A stretch of DNA of 64,000 bases. Origin: Cohnella endophytica (GTDB taxonomy: Bacteria > Bacillota > Bacilli > Paenibacillales > Paenibacillaceae). The stretch is taken from assembly GCF_003628305.1 (NCBI RefSeq), contig NZ_RBZM01000003.1:62001-126000 (forward strand). The letters are read 5' to 3'. Shown here piece by piece: positions 52,739 to 61,129 of this stretch. Numbering within the stretch: the stretch's first letter is position 1; each line of letters opens with the position of its first letter. The position numbers and the translations under genes were made by a program. The notes beneath the pieces are model-generated. The model saw nothing but the letters and a program-made list of their open reading frames with translations, had not been told where the DNA came from and did not search any database.

Positions 52739-54496
52739 ATGGCTACTCAAAAAGTAATTGTCGTCGGCGGCGGGCTCGCGGGCCTGATGGCGACGATTAA
52801 GGCGGCTGAAGCCGGCGTACGGGTCGATTTATTCTCGCTCGTTCCGGTCAAACGCTCTCACTCCGTGTGCGCCCAAGGCGGCATTAACGGAGCGGTAAAT
52901 ACAAAAGGCGAAGGCGATTCTCCATGGGAACACTTTGACGATACGGTATACGGAGGAGACTTCCTTGCGAACCAACCGCCCGTCAAGGCGATGTGCGAAG
53001 CGGCTCCGGGCATTATCCACTTAATGGACCGTATGGGCGTAATGTTCAGCCGGACGCCGGAAGGTTTGCTAGACTTCCGCCGCTTCGGCGGCACGCAATA
53101 CCATCGCACGGCGTTCGCCGGCGCGACGACCGGTCAGCAGTTGCTGTATGCACTGGACGAGCAAGTTCGCCGTTGGGAAGTGGCGGGTCTCGTTCAGAAG
53201 TACGAGCATTGGGAATTCACGGGCGCCGTACTCGATGACGACGGCGTTTGCCGCGGAATTTCCGCGCAAGACCTGCGCACGATGGAGTCGGTTACTTTCC
53301 GCGGAGACGCGGTTATTCTGGCGACGGGCGGTCCGGGGATCATTTTCGGCAAAACGACGAACTCGGTCATCAACACGGGAACCGCGGCAAGCGCGGTTTA
53401 TCAGCAAGGCGTTCATTATGCGAACGGCGAGTTCATTCAAATTCACCCTACTGCTATTCCCGGCGACGACAAAAACCGTCTCATGAGCGAATCTGCACGT
53501 GGAGAAGGCGGCCGGATCTGGACTTACAAGGACGGCAAGCCATGGTACTTCCTCGAGGAGAAATATCCGGCGTACGGAAACCTCGTTCCGCGCGATATCG
53601 CGACTCGCGAAATTTTCGACGTCTGCGTCAATCAGAATCTCGGCATCAACGGAGAGAACAAGGTTTATCTCGATCTCTCCCACAAAGATCCGAAGGAGCT
53701 TGACGTCAAGCTTGGTGGGATTATCGAGATTTACGAGAAATTCACGGGAGACGATCCTCGTAAAATCCCGATGCAGATTTTCCCGGCGGTCCACTATTCG
53801 ATGGGCGGTCTCTGGGTAGATTACAACCAAATGACGAACATTCCGGGGCTTTTCGCTTGCGGAGAATGCGATTATCAATACCACGGCGCGAACCGTCTCG
53901 GGGCGAATTCGCTCTTGTCCGCGATCTTCGGAGGCATGGTTACCGGTCCGAAAGCGATCGAGTACATCAAAGGCTTGAACAAGTCGGCGGAAGACATCTC
54001 GGAGAGCGTGTTCGAGCGCGAGCGCAATAAGCAATCGAGCAAGTTCCAGTCGATCCTGAAAATGGACGGCACGGAAAACGCCTATGTCATCAGTAAAGAG
54101 CTGGGCGAGTGGATGACGAACAACATGACCGTAGTTCGCCATAACAAGAAGCTCGAAGAAACGGTCGGAAAGATCAAAGAGCTGAAGCAACGTTATGCGA
54201 AAATCAACATCAACGACGTGGCGAACTGGAACAACTCGGGCGCCGCTTATACCCGTCAGCTGTGGAACATGCTGGAACTGGCCGAGTCTATGACCGTCAG
54301 CGCGCTCTTGCGCAACGAGAGCCGCGGCGCGCACTACAAGCCGGACTTCCCGGAACGCGACGACGACAACTTCCTGAAGACGACGAAAGCGACATGGACG
54401 CCGGAAGGTCCTCAGATCTCGTACGAGGACGTCGACGTCTCCTTGATCAAGCCGCGCAAACGCGACTACTCCACGAACAAGAAGAAGGAGGGCTAA
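52739..54496 (+). CDS. sdhA: Succinate dehydrogenase flavoprotein subunit
   Basis: A 585-residue FAD-containing catalytic subunit oxidising succinate to fumarate. The FAD-binding start is VIVVGGGLAGLMATIKA. The covalent-FAD His lies in KRSHSVCAQGGINGA. Active-site segments include HPTAIPG and SARGEGGRIW, and the C-terminal GANRLGANSLL region. GGGAGGAG precedes the ATG. It is followed by sdhB after 3 bases. Linked to menaquinone supply by mqnE and the UbiD-family gene in this window. Confidence 0.97.
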   Translation: MATQKVIVVGGGLAGLMATIKAAEAGVRVDLFSLVPVKRSHSVCAQGGINGAVNTKGEGDSPWEHFDDTVYGGDFLANQPPVKAMCEAAPGIIHLMDRMGVMFSRTPEGLLDFRRFGGTQYHRTAFAGATTGQQLLYALDEQVRRWEVAGLVQKYEHWEFTGAVLDDDGVCRGISAQDLRTMESVTFRGDAVILATGGPGIIFGKTTNSVINTGTAASAVYQQGVHYANGEFIQIHPTAIPGDDKNRLMSESARGEGGRIWTYKDGKPWYFLEEKYPAYGNLVPRDIATREIFDVCVNQNLGINGENKVYLDLSHKDPKELDVKLGGIIEIYEKFTGDDPRKIPMQIFPAVHYSMGGLWVDYNQMTNIPGLFACGECDYQYHGANRLGANSLLSAIFGGMVTGPKAIEYIKGLNKSAEDISESVFERERNKQSSKFQSILKMDGTENAYVISKELGEWMTNNMTVVRHNKKLEETVGKIKELKQRYAKININDVANWNNSGAAYTRQLWNMLELAESMTVSALLRNESRGAHYKPDFPERDDDNFLKTTKATWTPEGPQISYEDVDVSLIKPRKRDYSTNKKKEG

Positions 54497-54499
54497 CAC

Positions 54500-55270
54500 A
54501 TGGCGACGACAGCAACCGCAACCGCGCAACGCAAGGTCAAGTTTGTTATCACGCGCAAGGACAGTCCGGATGCCGCTTCTTATACCGAGGAGTTCGAGGT
54601 TCCTTACCGTCCGAACATGAACGTCATCAGCGCGCTCATGGAAATCCAGCGCAATCCGGTCAAAGCCGACGGCGCGAAAACGGCTCCCGTATGCTGGGAA
54701 TCGAACTGTCTCGAAGAAGTGTGCGGCGCTTGCTCGATGGTTATCAACGGCAAACCGCGCCAAGCTTGCAGCTCGCTCGTAGACAAGCTGGAGCAGCCGA
54801 TCCGGCTTGAGCCGATGTCGACTTTCCCGGTCGTGCGCGACCTCGTCATCAACCGCGAACGGATGTTCAACGCGCTTAAGAAAGTCAAAGCATGGATTCC
54901 GATCGACGGAACGTACGATCTCGGGCCTGGTCCGCGCATGGCCGAATCGAAACGCCAATGGGCGTACGAATTGTCCAAGTGCATGACTTGCGGCGTCTGC
55001 CTCGAGGCTTGCCCGAACGTCAACGACCGGAACAGCTTCATTGGTCCGGCTTCGATCTCGCAAGTCCGCTTGTTCAACGCTCACCCTACGGGCGAGATGA
55101 ACGCGCACGAGCGTCTCGAAGCGCTCATGGAAGAAGGCGGCATCGAAGGCTGCGGGAACTCGCAGAACTGCGTGCGCTCCTGCCCGAAAGGCATTCCGCT
55201 TACGACTTCCATCGCTGCCATGAACAGGGACACGACTAAACATATGTTCAAGCAATGGCTCGGCATGTAA
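54500..55270 (+). CDS. sdhB: Succinate dehydrogenase iron-sulfur subunit
   Basis: A 256-residue electron-transfer subunit with three Fe-S clusters. The [2Fe-2S] ligands lie in CWESNCLEEVCGACSMV; the [4Fe-4S] and third-cluster ligands in CMTCGVCLEACPN, GCGNSQNCVRSCPKGIP. It links the SdhA flavin to the SdhC hemes. AAGGAGGG lies 8 bases before the ATG. A strong hairpin terminator follows directly, then a G-quadruplex-capable repeat. Confidence 0.96.
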   Translation: MATTATATAQRKVKFVITRKDSPDAASYTEEFEVPYRPNMNVISALMEIQRNPVKADGAKTAPVCWESNCLEEVCGACSMVINGKPRQACSSLVDKLEQPIRLEPMSTFPVVRDLVINRERMFNALKKVKAWIPIDGTYDLGPGPRMAESKRQWAYELSKCMTCGVCLEACPNVNDRNSFIGPASISQVRLFNAHPTGEMNAHERLEALMEEGGIEGCGNSQNCVRSCPKGIPLTTSIAAMNRDTTKHMFKQWLGM

Positions 55271-55281
55271 CAGGTTCACTT

Positions 55282-55316
55282 AAAGCCAAGGAAGCTCTGC
55301 TTCCTTGGCTTTTTTA
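55282..55316 (+). terminator. Terminator of sdhCAB
   Basis: AAAGCCAAGGAAGC and GCTTCCTTGGCTTT are perfect arms around TCT, followed by TTTT. Confidence 0.92.
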
Positions 55317-55330
55317 TTTATCGTGCGCAG

Positions 55331-55580
55331 ACCCAGCAAACCCAGCAACCCAGCAACCCAGCACCACAGCAAGCCCAGCAAGCCCAGCAAGCCCAGCAAA
55401 CCCAGCAAACCCAGCAAACCCAGCAAACCCAGCAACCCAGCAACCCAGCAACCCAGCAACCCAGCAACCCAGCAACCCAGCAACCCAGCAACCCAGCAAC
55501 CCCGCAACCCCGCAACCCCGCAACCCAGCAACCCAGCAAACCCAGCAAACCCAGCAACCCAGCAGACCCACAGACCCCGC
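55331..55580. repeat. (CCCAGCAA)n microsatellite, G-quadruplex-capable on the minus strand
   Basis: About 30 units of CCCAGCAA or CCCAGCAAA run without larger interruption. The complementary strand reads GGGTTGCTGGGTTGCT, that is, G-triplets separated by five bases: a standard quadruplex pattern repeated many times. Open frames through it on both strands are by-products. From 55580 to 55897 I see only AT-richer sequence without a clear gene or signal. Confidence 0.9.
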
Positions 55581-55896
55581 AACTCAACTGCTCGCGCGAC
55601 AAAAAAGTGGTGAAAGTGCACTTATTTTCTTTTAGTAGCCACTGATTAATAAACAGTTGGAAAAAATCCAATTAATTTCAATCAGATGGTCGACTTCTTG
55701 ACTTATGTCCACAATTAAACGTAGTTATTACAACTAAATGGTTGGAATCTTGAAACTCGCACCCAAATAGTTGGAGTATTTCCACTCCATTCGTAACGCG
55801 TCGTACTAGAAGCATGTATCCATTCCGATCTTCTAGCTGGATTTTCTTCGCTTCCAAACACCAACGATGATAAACAAGGTTGGACTAGCTTAAGTA

Positions 55897-56577
55897 CTAG
55901 CACAAATACTTGATCGCATCTTTGACGGCCTCGTACCTGACGATTCGCTCGCCGACTCCGGCTCCGGCTCGGATGGGTTTAAGCCAGCCCTTGACTACGA
56001 GTTGGTCGAGCAAACGCTTTGCCGTACGGTAATCGACTTGTAGGTGGCGCGTAACGTCGATGGGCCTAATCGCGATCGCTTGCCGAAGTGCGAACTTCAA
56101 TACCTCTTTTTCCCCTAATAAGTTTGTTGACATCGGCGCGTTCGCTGTATGGAATTGGCTGAAGTACAGTCGCAGCAGCGTCAGGCAAACTTCCGGGCGA
56201 TCGGCAACGTCGTCATAGGCCAGGCACACGACTCGATAACCCATGGCCTGCAGGAATACTTCTCGATTTAACTCATTGCAATACCCATTGCGATCCATGT
56301 CCCGAACGTGCTTGCCGAAGCCCTTAATCTCGAAGAGGACGGTAATTCCCCAAGGCGATTGCCAAGCATAATCGGCGTAATAAGGTCGCCCTCGCCAATC
56401 CGAGATTTCATACTCCGGATGCAATCCGTCAAGGTTTCCCATCAATGGCATCCAAACCTTCCGAAGAAAAAGCTTTTCCCCATGAAAATCTCGCGAAAGT
56501 AATCGGCCTCGGCGTTCCCCTGAACGACGTTGAACGTGGGACTGCATGAATGAGGCATACACGGCTTCAAACTCCAT
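55897..56577 (-). CDS. Nuclease-like protein with C-terminal winged helix
   Basis: A 226-residue protein without a recognised name. Residues ~60-130 look like a PD-(D/E)xK (restriction-endonuclease-like) core: YYADYAW (Asp), then VLFEIKGFGKH (E-x-K), a helix, and YRVVCLAYDDV as the closing strand. The C-terminal ~65 residues (RPIDVTRHLQVDYRTAKRLL) look like a winged helix. AAGGAGGG lies 7 bases before the ATG. It stands alone on the minus strand next to an AT-rich, repeat-bearing gap; recent acquisition is possible. The nuclease call is from pattern only. Confidence 0.65.
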   Translation of the reverse strand: MEFEAVYASFMQSHVQRRSGERRGRLLSRDFHGEKLFLRKVWMPLMGNLDGLHPEYEISDWRGRPYYADYAWQSPWGITVLFEIKGFGKHVRDMDRNGYCNELNREVFLQAMGYRVVCLAYDDVADRPEVCLTLLRLYFSQFHTANAPMSTNLLGEKEVLKFALRQAIAIRPIDVTRHLQVDYRTAKRLLDQLVVKGWLKPIRAGAGVGERIVRYEAVKDAIKYLC

Positions 56578-56595
56578 GTCTTATCCCTCCTTGGA

Positions 56596-56637
56596 ATAAA
56601 AAAACGCCCTTTCCCAATGTGAGTCGGAAAAGGACGT
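56596..56637 (-). terminator. Terminator of the vanY-like/RR/HK/lipoprotein operon
   Basis: On the minus strand CGTCCTTTTCC pairs with GGGAAAGGGCG (with wobble) and TTTTTTT follows. It lies between the lipoprotein stop and the nuclease-like gene. Confidence 0.8.
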
Positions 56638-56685
56638 GCTTCGTCTTTGAGGCTAGTCTAGCTTACAAACGCCAACATTGCAACG

Positions 56686-57804
56686 TTATTCCGTCACCCG
56701 CGCCAAATACGTTACGAACTTGTTGCGGCTCTGCTGTTCGTCGGGCTGGGTAGAGGAAACCATGAGACGATTGCCCGTAGGGCTCCAATGCAGGGTGTCG
56801 GCGATGAACTTGACGTCTAGGGATAACGCCGAAGACAGCCCGGTTGTCGTATCGGCTACGTATATCCCACGAACGGTTCCGTTAGTCGTAATAGCGGCGT
56901 AAGCGAGTTTGTTTCCATCCGGCGACCAAGCCGAACCGTAGATTTGCGCGTCTTGCGCGATCGCTTGCAAGATATTGCCCTGCAGATCCGTTGTGTCGAG
57001 CTCCATGGCCCCGCTCTTGAGTTTGCGCACGATAGCCAGTCGCTGCTCGTCGGGGGAAGGTACCATCCATACGACGTTTGTCGTGAAGTCCTCCGGCTTG
57101 CCGTTCAGCGCCATCGTCATCATTTGTCCCCGCAACGAAGAGAAATAGAGCCGACCGTTCAGGAGAGCGATATTGGTCGCGAACGGGAACGACTTGCCGA
57201 GTAGCGATTCCGGTACCGCATTTCCGTAACGGGCTCTCAGTATTTCTCCCTCGATGGTCGAATATACGACAGAGTCGTTATCCGCCCATCGCCCGTTCTG
57301 GACGTCCATGGCATCCGGCCCCGTGAAGCTGACCGGTTTGCCGGTGGCGAAGTCGAATATATAACCCTTTCCTGTATTGCTCTGCAATGAAAAGGTTTTG
57401 TAGAACACTTTCGTCCGGTCCGGACTGACTTGGGCATAACCCTGGTTCTCGTCGGCGGCATGAAGGGGGGCTTGCGTCTTGGTCGTCAAGGAGTATACGT
57501 ACATGTTATGAGGATACCATTCCGCACCTTCGGCAAACTCTGGTTTGAAGTCTCGATTCTCTCGGTCGATCAGGATTTCGTCTTCTCCAAGCCAATCCAT
57601 TCCTCTGACATCGTCTAGCCGAACGAGCGAATCGACAGTCGATTTCCCGTAGGATGCCGGCTCCGGATTGTCCATTACGGTAATCAAGTTTCCGGAGGAC
57701 GACTGAACCTGCTCGCGGTCATTGGAATCCTGTTGCCCGCAGCCGAGGACAATGAGGAGAAATGCAGAGGCTACAATCGCGCGGGTTAAAGACGAGAAAT
57801 TCAA
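56686..57804 (-). CDS. Lipoprotein with beta-propeller-like repeats
   Basis: A 372-residue lipoprotein: signal peptide with lipobox VLGC, a short polar linker, then repeats of the TolB/WD40-like type (SPDRTKVFY, SPDEQRLAIV, SPDGNKLAYA, SPTGNRLMVS) suggesting a six- to seven-bladed propeller on the outer face of the membrane. TTG start with AAGGAGG 7 bases upstream. The start overlaps the kinase stop (TTGA), so it is part of the kinase operon and may modulate sensing of wall state. Specific ligand unknown. Confidence 0.85.
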   Translation of the reverse strand: MNFSSLTRAIVASAFLLIVLGCGQQDSNDREQVQSSSGNLITVMDNPEPASYGKSTVDSLVRLDDVRGMDWLGEDEILIDRENRDFKPEFAEGAEWYPHNMYVYSLTTKTQAPLHAADENQGYAQVSPDRTKVFYKTFSLQSNTGKGYIFDFATGKPVSFTGPDAMDVQNGRWADNDSVVYSTIEGEILRARYGNAVPESLLGKSFPFATNIALLNGRLYFSSLRGQMMTMALNGKPEDFTTNVVWMVPSPDEQRLAIVRKLKSGAMELDTTDLQGNILQAIAQDAQIYGSAWSPDGNKLAYAAITTNGTVRGIYVADTTTGLSSALSLDVKFIADTLHWSPTGNRLMVSSTQPDEQQSRNKFVTYLARVTE

Positions 57805-59291
57805 AGGGGTTCCTCCTTCCTGGGGAGAGTAGGTTTCACGGGGAATGTCAGGCGGAAAGTCGTGCCCGTTCCGGTCGTCAGCAGTTCGATCGTTCCCCGG
57901 TGTTTCTCGACGAGCCGTTGTACGAGCGCCAGCCCGAGCCCGGTTCCGCCGCTTACCCTGGAACGATCCTTGTTCACGGTGAAAAAAGGTTCGAAAATGT
58001 TTATGCGGGCTTCATCGGGAATTCCGATGCCGGTATCGGCGATTTCGACGATCGCTTGCGTGCCCGTCGGATCATGCCGGCAGTTCACGTCTACCCTTCC
58101 GCCCGGTACGTTGTATTTAATCGCGTTGTCGAGCAGATTCACGAAAATATGAATGAAGCTCTCGCGATCCGCCCAAATGTCCGCGCTTGCCAGAGAGGCG
58201 TTGATCGTCACGCCGAACCGTTCCGCTTTGCCGGTCATCCTGTCGGTCAAATCCCGAAGCAACGACTGGAGATCGACTAATTCCGGCCTGTATTCGAAAT
58301 CGTATTTTTCCAATGCCGCGAGCCTCAATACTCTCTCGACCATCTCGTTAAGCCGACCAGTCTCTTCCAGAATACGATGGACGGCATCCGCGCGCAGGTT
58401 CGCATCTTCGCTATATAGATCCATTAGCTCCGCGTACGCTTTGATCGAAGTAAGAGGCGTCTTGAACTCGTGACTGATGTTTCCGATGAATTGCTTTTGC
58501 TGTTGTTCAAGCTTCTGCAGCTTGTCGACCGCTTGGCGCAGCTTCGTTTCTTCTTCTTTCATCGCGCCGATATTATTGCGGATTTCCGTGCTCATGTAGA
58601 AAATGCTCCGACTAAGCTGACCCAGTTCGTCCTTGCGCTTGAGCGGGGCGGCCAGCAGAAACTGTCCCGTGCGGATTTGTTCGGCGGATTGGTTCAGCTT
58701 TACGATCGCCGAGGTTGCGCGTCGGAAGTAGAGGTAACCGAGAATGAAGCTTGCGGTAAGCACGATCCCTCCCGTTAACAGGAACAAGCGGGCGATCGTA
58801 TCGTAGAATCGCATATCGCTCTCAAGGGAGTACCGGAATTGAATGACGCCCATCTGACTGTCCGGACCTTGCAACGGCGTTAAGTAAAGCAAAGATTGCC
58901 CGTCTTGCTGGTAGGCGATTTTCCCCTGAAGCGCATAAGACAAAGCTTGTTCTACATCGTAGGGACCGCTCAACGGTACAGAGTCGCCCGCTTTAGCGCC
59001 CGTCATATCGTAAAGGACGACATGAAGTCCCGAATACACCGCCAAATCCATGGCAAATTGTTGACCCCGGTTTCTTAAGAACAATTGGGCTTCGGTCGGA
59101 GGCGAGGTTAAGTAGGCTTGCTTGACGCTTAGGTTGGCGATTCTTGTCTGCTGAAGCAGTTCCTTCTCCCGATGCTGCCGTTGTTGGTCTTTAATTCCCC
59201 TGAGCACGTAAACGCTTAGGACGAGCACGGTGAGCGACAATAACGCGGCGAGGAAAAGACTGAATTTAACTTTGATGCTGACCGCGCTCAT
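57801..59291 (-). CDS. Sensor histidine kinase
   Basis: A 496-residue kinase. Two transmembrane helices (about residues 10-30 and 165-190) flank an extracellular domain of about 130 residues. A HAMP region follows, then the phospho-His in NISHEFKTPLTS, and the ATPase with N (NLLDNAIKYN), G1 (DTGIGIP) and G2 (GTGLGLALV) boxes. The ATG overlaps the regulator's TGA (ATGA), with GGAG 7 bases upstream. It pairs with the adjacent regulator; the D-alanine carboxypeptidase gene upstream suggests it monitors the cell wall (inference). Confidence 0.93.
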   Translation of the reverse strand: MSAVSIKVKFSLFLAALLSLTVLVLSVYVLRGIKDQQRQHREKELLQQTRIANLSVKQAYLTSPPTEAQLFLRNRGQQFAMDLAVYSGLHVVLYDMTGAKAGDSVPLSGPYDVEQALSYALQGKIAYQQDGQSLLYLTPLQGPDSQMGVIQFRYSLESDMRFYDTIARLFLLTGGIVLTASFILGYLYFRRATSAIVKLNQSAEQIRTGQFLLAAPLKRKDELGQLSRSIFYMSTEIRNNIGAMKEEETKLRQAVDKLQKLEQQQKQFIGNISHEFKTPLTSIKAYAELMDLYSEDANLRADAVHRILEETGRLNEMVERVLRLAALEKYDFEYRPELVDLQSLLRDLTDRMTGKAERFGVTINASLASADIWADRESFIHIFVNLLDNAIKYNVPGGRVDVNCRHDPTGTQAIVEIADTGIGIPDEARINIFEPFFTVNKDRSRVSGGTGLGLALVQRLVEKHRGTIELLTTGTGTTFRLTFPVKPTLPRKEEPL

Positions 59292-59971
59292 TGATCGTCT
59301 CCGATCGACTTGTAACCTACGCCGAAAACGGTTTGAAGATATCGCTGCCCGGATTGCCCTAGCTTCTTGCGCAGGCGCTGCATATGAATGTCGACGGTTC
59401 TGGTTCCGGCCGCGTATTCCAGTCCCCAGACAGCGTCGAGAAGCTCGTCCCGGGTATATACCCGGGACGGGTGGGCGAGCAGTAGCGCGAGCAGGTCGAA
59501 TTCCTTCGGAGTGAGCTCGACGGGTTCGTTGTCCGCCGTTACCGTGCGAAGCTTCAACTGGACGATCAGAGGCCCGACCTTCAGAGTGTCCATCTCCGGA
59601 TCCTTCTTCTCCAGACGTCGCAGAAGCGCTTTTACCCTGGCGATCAGTTCGCGCATATCGAACGGTTTGGTCATGTAATCGTCGGCACCCATTTCGAGTC
59701 CGACGATTTTGTCCACGATGTCGTTCTTGACGGTAAGGAGAATAATGCCCATGTCGGAGCGGTTCTCCAATTTGCGGCATACTTCATAACCGGTCAGCTT
59801 CGGCATCATGACGTCAAGCACAATAACGTGGGGACGGAAGCTTAGCGCGGAATCGAGAGCGGCTTGGCCGTCGTATACGGTGTCGACCTCATAGCCTTCC
59901 CTGCGGAAAGCGTAAGAGATCGGATTCGCGATTCCCGGCTCGTCGTCGGCGACGAGAATACGTTTGTTCAT
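59288..59971 (-). CDS. OmpR-family response regulator
   Basis: A 227-residue regulator. The receiver has DDE acidic residues, phospho-Asp in VIVLDVMMPKLTG, Thr in LLTVKND and Lys in TKPFDM. The DNA-binding winged helix has LTPKEFDLLALLL, TRTVDIHMQRLRKKLG and TVFGVGYK. It lies 22 bases after the carboxypeptidase gene and overlaps the kinase start by 4 bases. Targets likely include its own operon, as is common for such systems (inference). Confidence 0.94.
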   Translation of the reverse strand: MNKRILVADDEPGIANPISYAFRREGYEVDTVYDGQAALDSALSFRPHVIVLDVMMPKLTGYEVCRKLENRSDMGIILLTVKNDIVDKIVGLEMGADDYMTKPFDMRELIARVKALLRRLEKKDPEMDTLKVGPLIVQLKLRTVTADNEPVELTPKEFDLLALLLAHPSRVYTRDELLDAVWGLEYAAGTRTVDIHMQRLRKKLGQSGQRYLQTVFGVGYKSIGDDQ

Positions 59972-59993
59972 CGATTGTCCTCGAGTGACCGGA

Positions 59994-60926
59994 TTAAGAA
60001 CGGCCGGCGAGCGTTTCGGCCGCCGAGTCCAAGTACTCCTCCAGCGTCACTTTTTTCTTCATAATGTCTTTCGCGATGTCTTTGCCCACGTAACGGACGT
60101 GCCAGGGTTCGTAAGAATAGCCGGTTATCGACTCTTTACCCTTAAGAAAACGGATAATAAACCCGTGGTCCGCCGCGTGGGCGGCCAGCCATTTGCCTTC
60201 CTTTGTTTTCGCGAACGATTCCTCCAAAGCATAGCCGACGCTCGCGCTGGATATATCCATGGCAAGGCCTGTCTGATGCTCGCTTTGTCCGGGACGCGCG
60301 CTTGTGCGGTTGGCGACTTCTTCGCCTTTGTTCTTGGCATTGTTGTCGAATATCGATTTCTGAGTTGCGTATGAGCGATAACCGGATACGGCTTTCAGCT
60401 CTATTCCGTCTTTTTTGGCTGCAGCGAAAAGAGATTCCAACGCTTTGGCAGCCGCCTTGCGCATTTGTTTTTTCGGGGAGCTGCCCGAGAAAGAGAAAGG
60501 AACATCGGGCACAACGAGATCGTTAGGGACGTAGGAAGACGATAATTCTCGCTTCTTGTTTACTAAGACGTATAAACTTAACGAATTGTTTACAACCGCG
60601 ATTCCTTTATCGTTCTTGTCGATCGTCATTGCAGGCAAATCGTCCGCCAACAATGCGGCTAATGCAGACGTTGCGGACTCCGGCGAAGAGGACGGCTTTA
60701 TATCTTCAGGCGGTTCCGACGTAGGAGCGTTGCTTTCTTCGGATTGCGAAGGCAAATCTTCTTCATCGACCGCAGGAGTGGACGCCGATGGGGAAGGGGA
60801 AAGGGTGCCCTTCGGCAGATCGATTGTTTTATTTTCTCCAGATGGACTTAATGCATTCGATTGGGACCATAGGCCTCCGACGATGATGGCACTGACTATG
60901 GCGAATAACGCAACGCTTTTCTTCAA
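59994..60926 (-). CDS. M15-family D-alanyl-D-alanine carboxypeptidase (VanY-like)
   Basis: A 310-residue exported zinc peptidase that trims D-Ala from peptidoglycan stems. A signal/anchor helix (about residues 5-25) is followed by a Ser/Pro/Glu-rich linker of about 65 residues, then the catalytic domain with SGYRSYATQ, SEHQTGLAMD (zinc His and Asp) and EPWHVRYVG (Glu base and zinc His). It leads an operon with a response regulator, kinase and lipoprotein. VanY-like enzymes can lower sensitivity to glycopeptides, but here a general wall-tailoring role is as likely. Confidence 0.93.
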   Translation of the reverse strand: MKKSVALFAIVSAIIVGGLWSQSNALSPSGENKTIDLPKGTLSPSPSASTPAVDEEDLPSQSEESNAPTSEPPEDIKPSSSPESATSALAALLADDLPAMTIDKNDKGIAVVNNSLSLYVLVNKKRELSSSYVPNDLVVPDVPFSFSGSSPKKQMRKAAAKALESLFAAAKKDGIELKAVSGYRSYATQKSIFDNNAKNKGEEVANRTSARPGQSEHQTGLAMDISSASVGYALEESFAKTKEGKWLAAHAADHGFIIRFLKGKESITGYSYEPWHVRYVGKDIAKDIMKKKVTLEEYLDSAAETLAGRS

Positions 60927-61129
60927 CTTAGTCTCTCCTTCTAATGTTTCTGAAAGATAGATTAAGAGAAGGATGTATCCAGACGATGTCGATTTGTATC
61001 AAAGATGTAAACATTCCGTCATCCGACAATAAAACTTTCAAAAAAGGCTCGAATCGCGTCGAAACAAGAAGGATAATTGCAAGATTTGTCAAAAGAAATA
61101 GAGGAGGATTAGGGGAGGAATATGGAGAA

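Noticed and set aside
53069-55279. A 736-codon open frame antisense to sdhA-sdhB
   Set aside because: It mirrors GC-rich codons of two certain genes, has Arg/His/Asp-rich composition without any family pattern, and no ribosome site.
55255-55671. Pro/Asn- or Gly/Leu-repeat proteins in the CCCAGCAA tract
   Set aside because: Low-complexity translations appear in several frames of a microsatellite; none has a plausible start site.
59292-59780. Longer N-terminus for the histidine kinase
   Set aside because: The extra 160 codons are an out-of-frame reading of the response regulator gene; the ATG at 59291 has a proper ribosome site.
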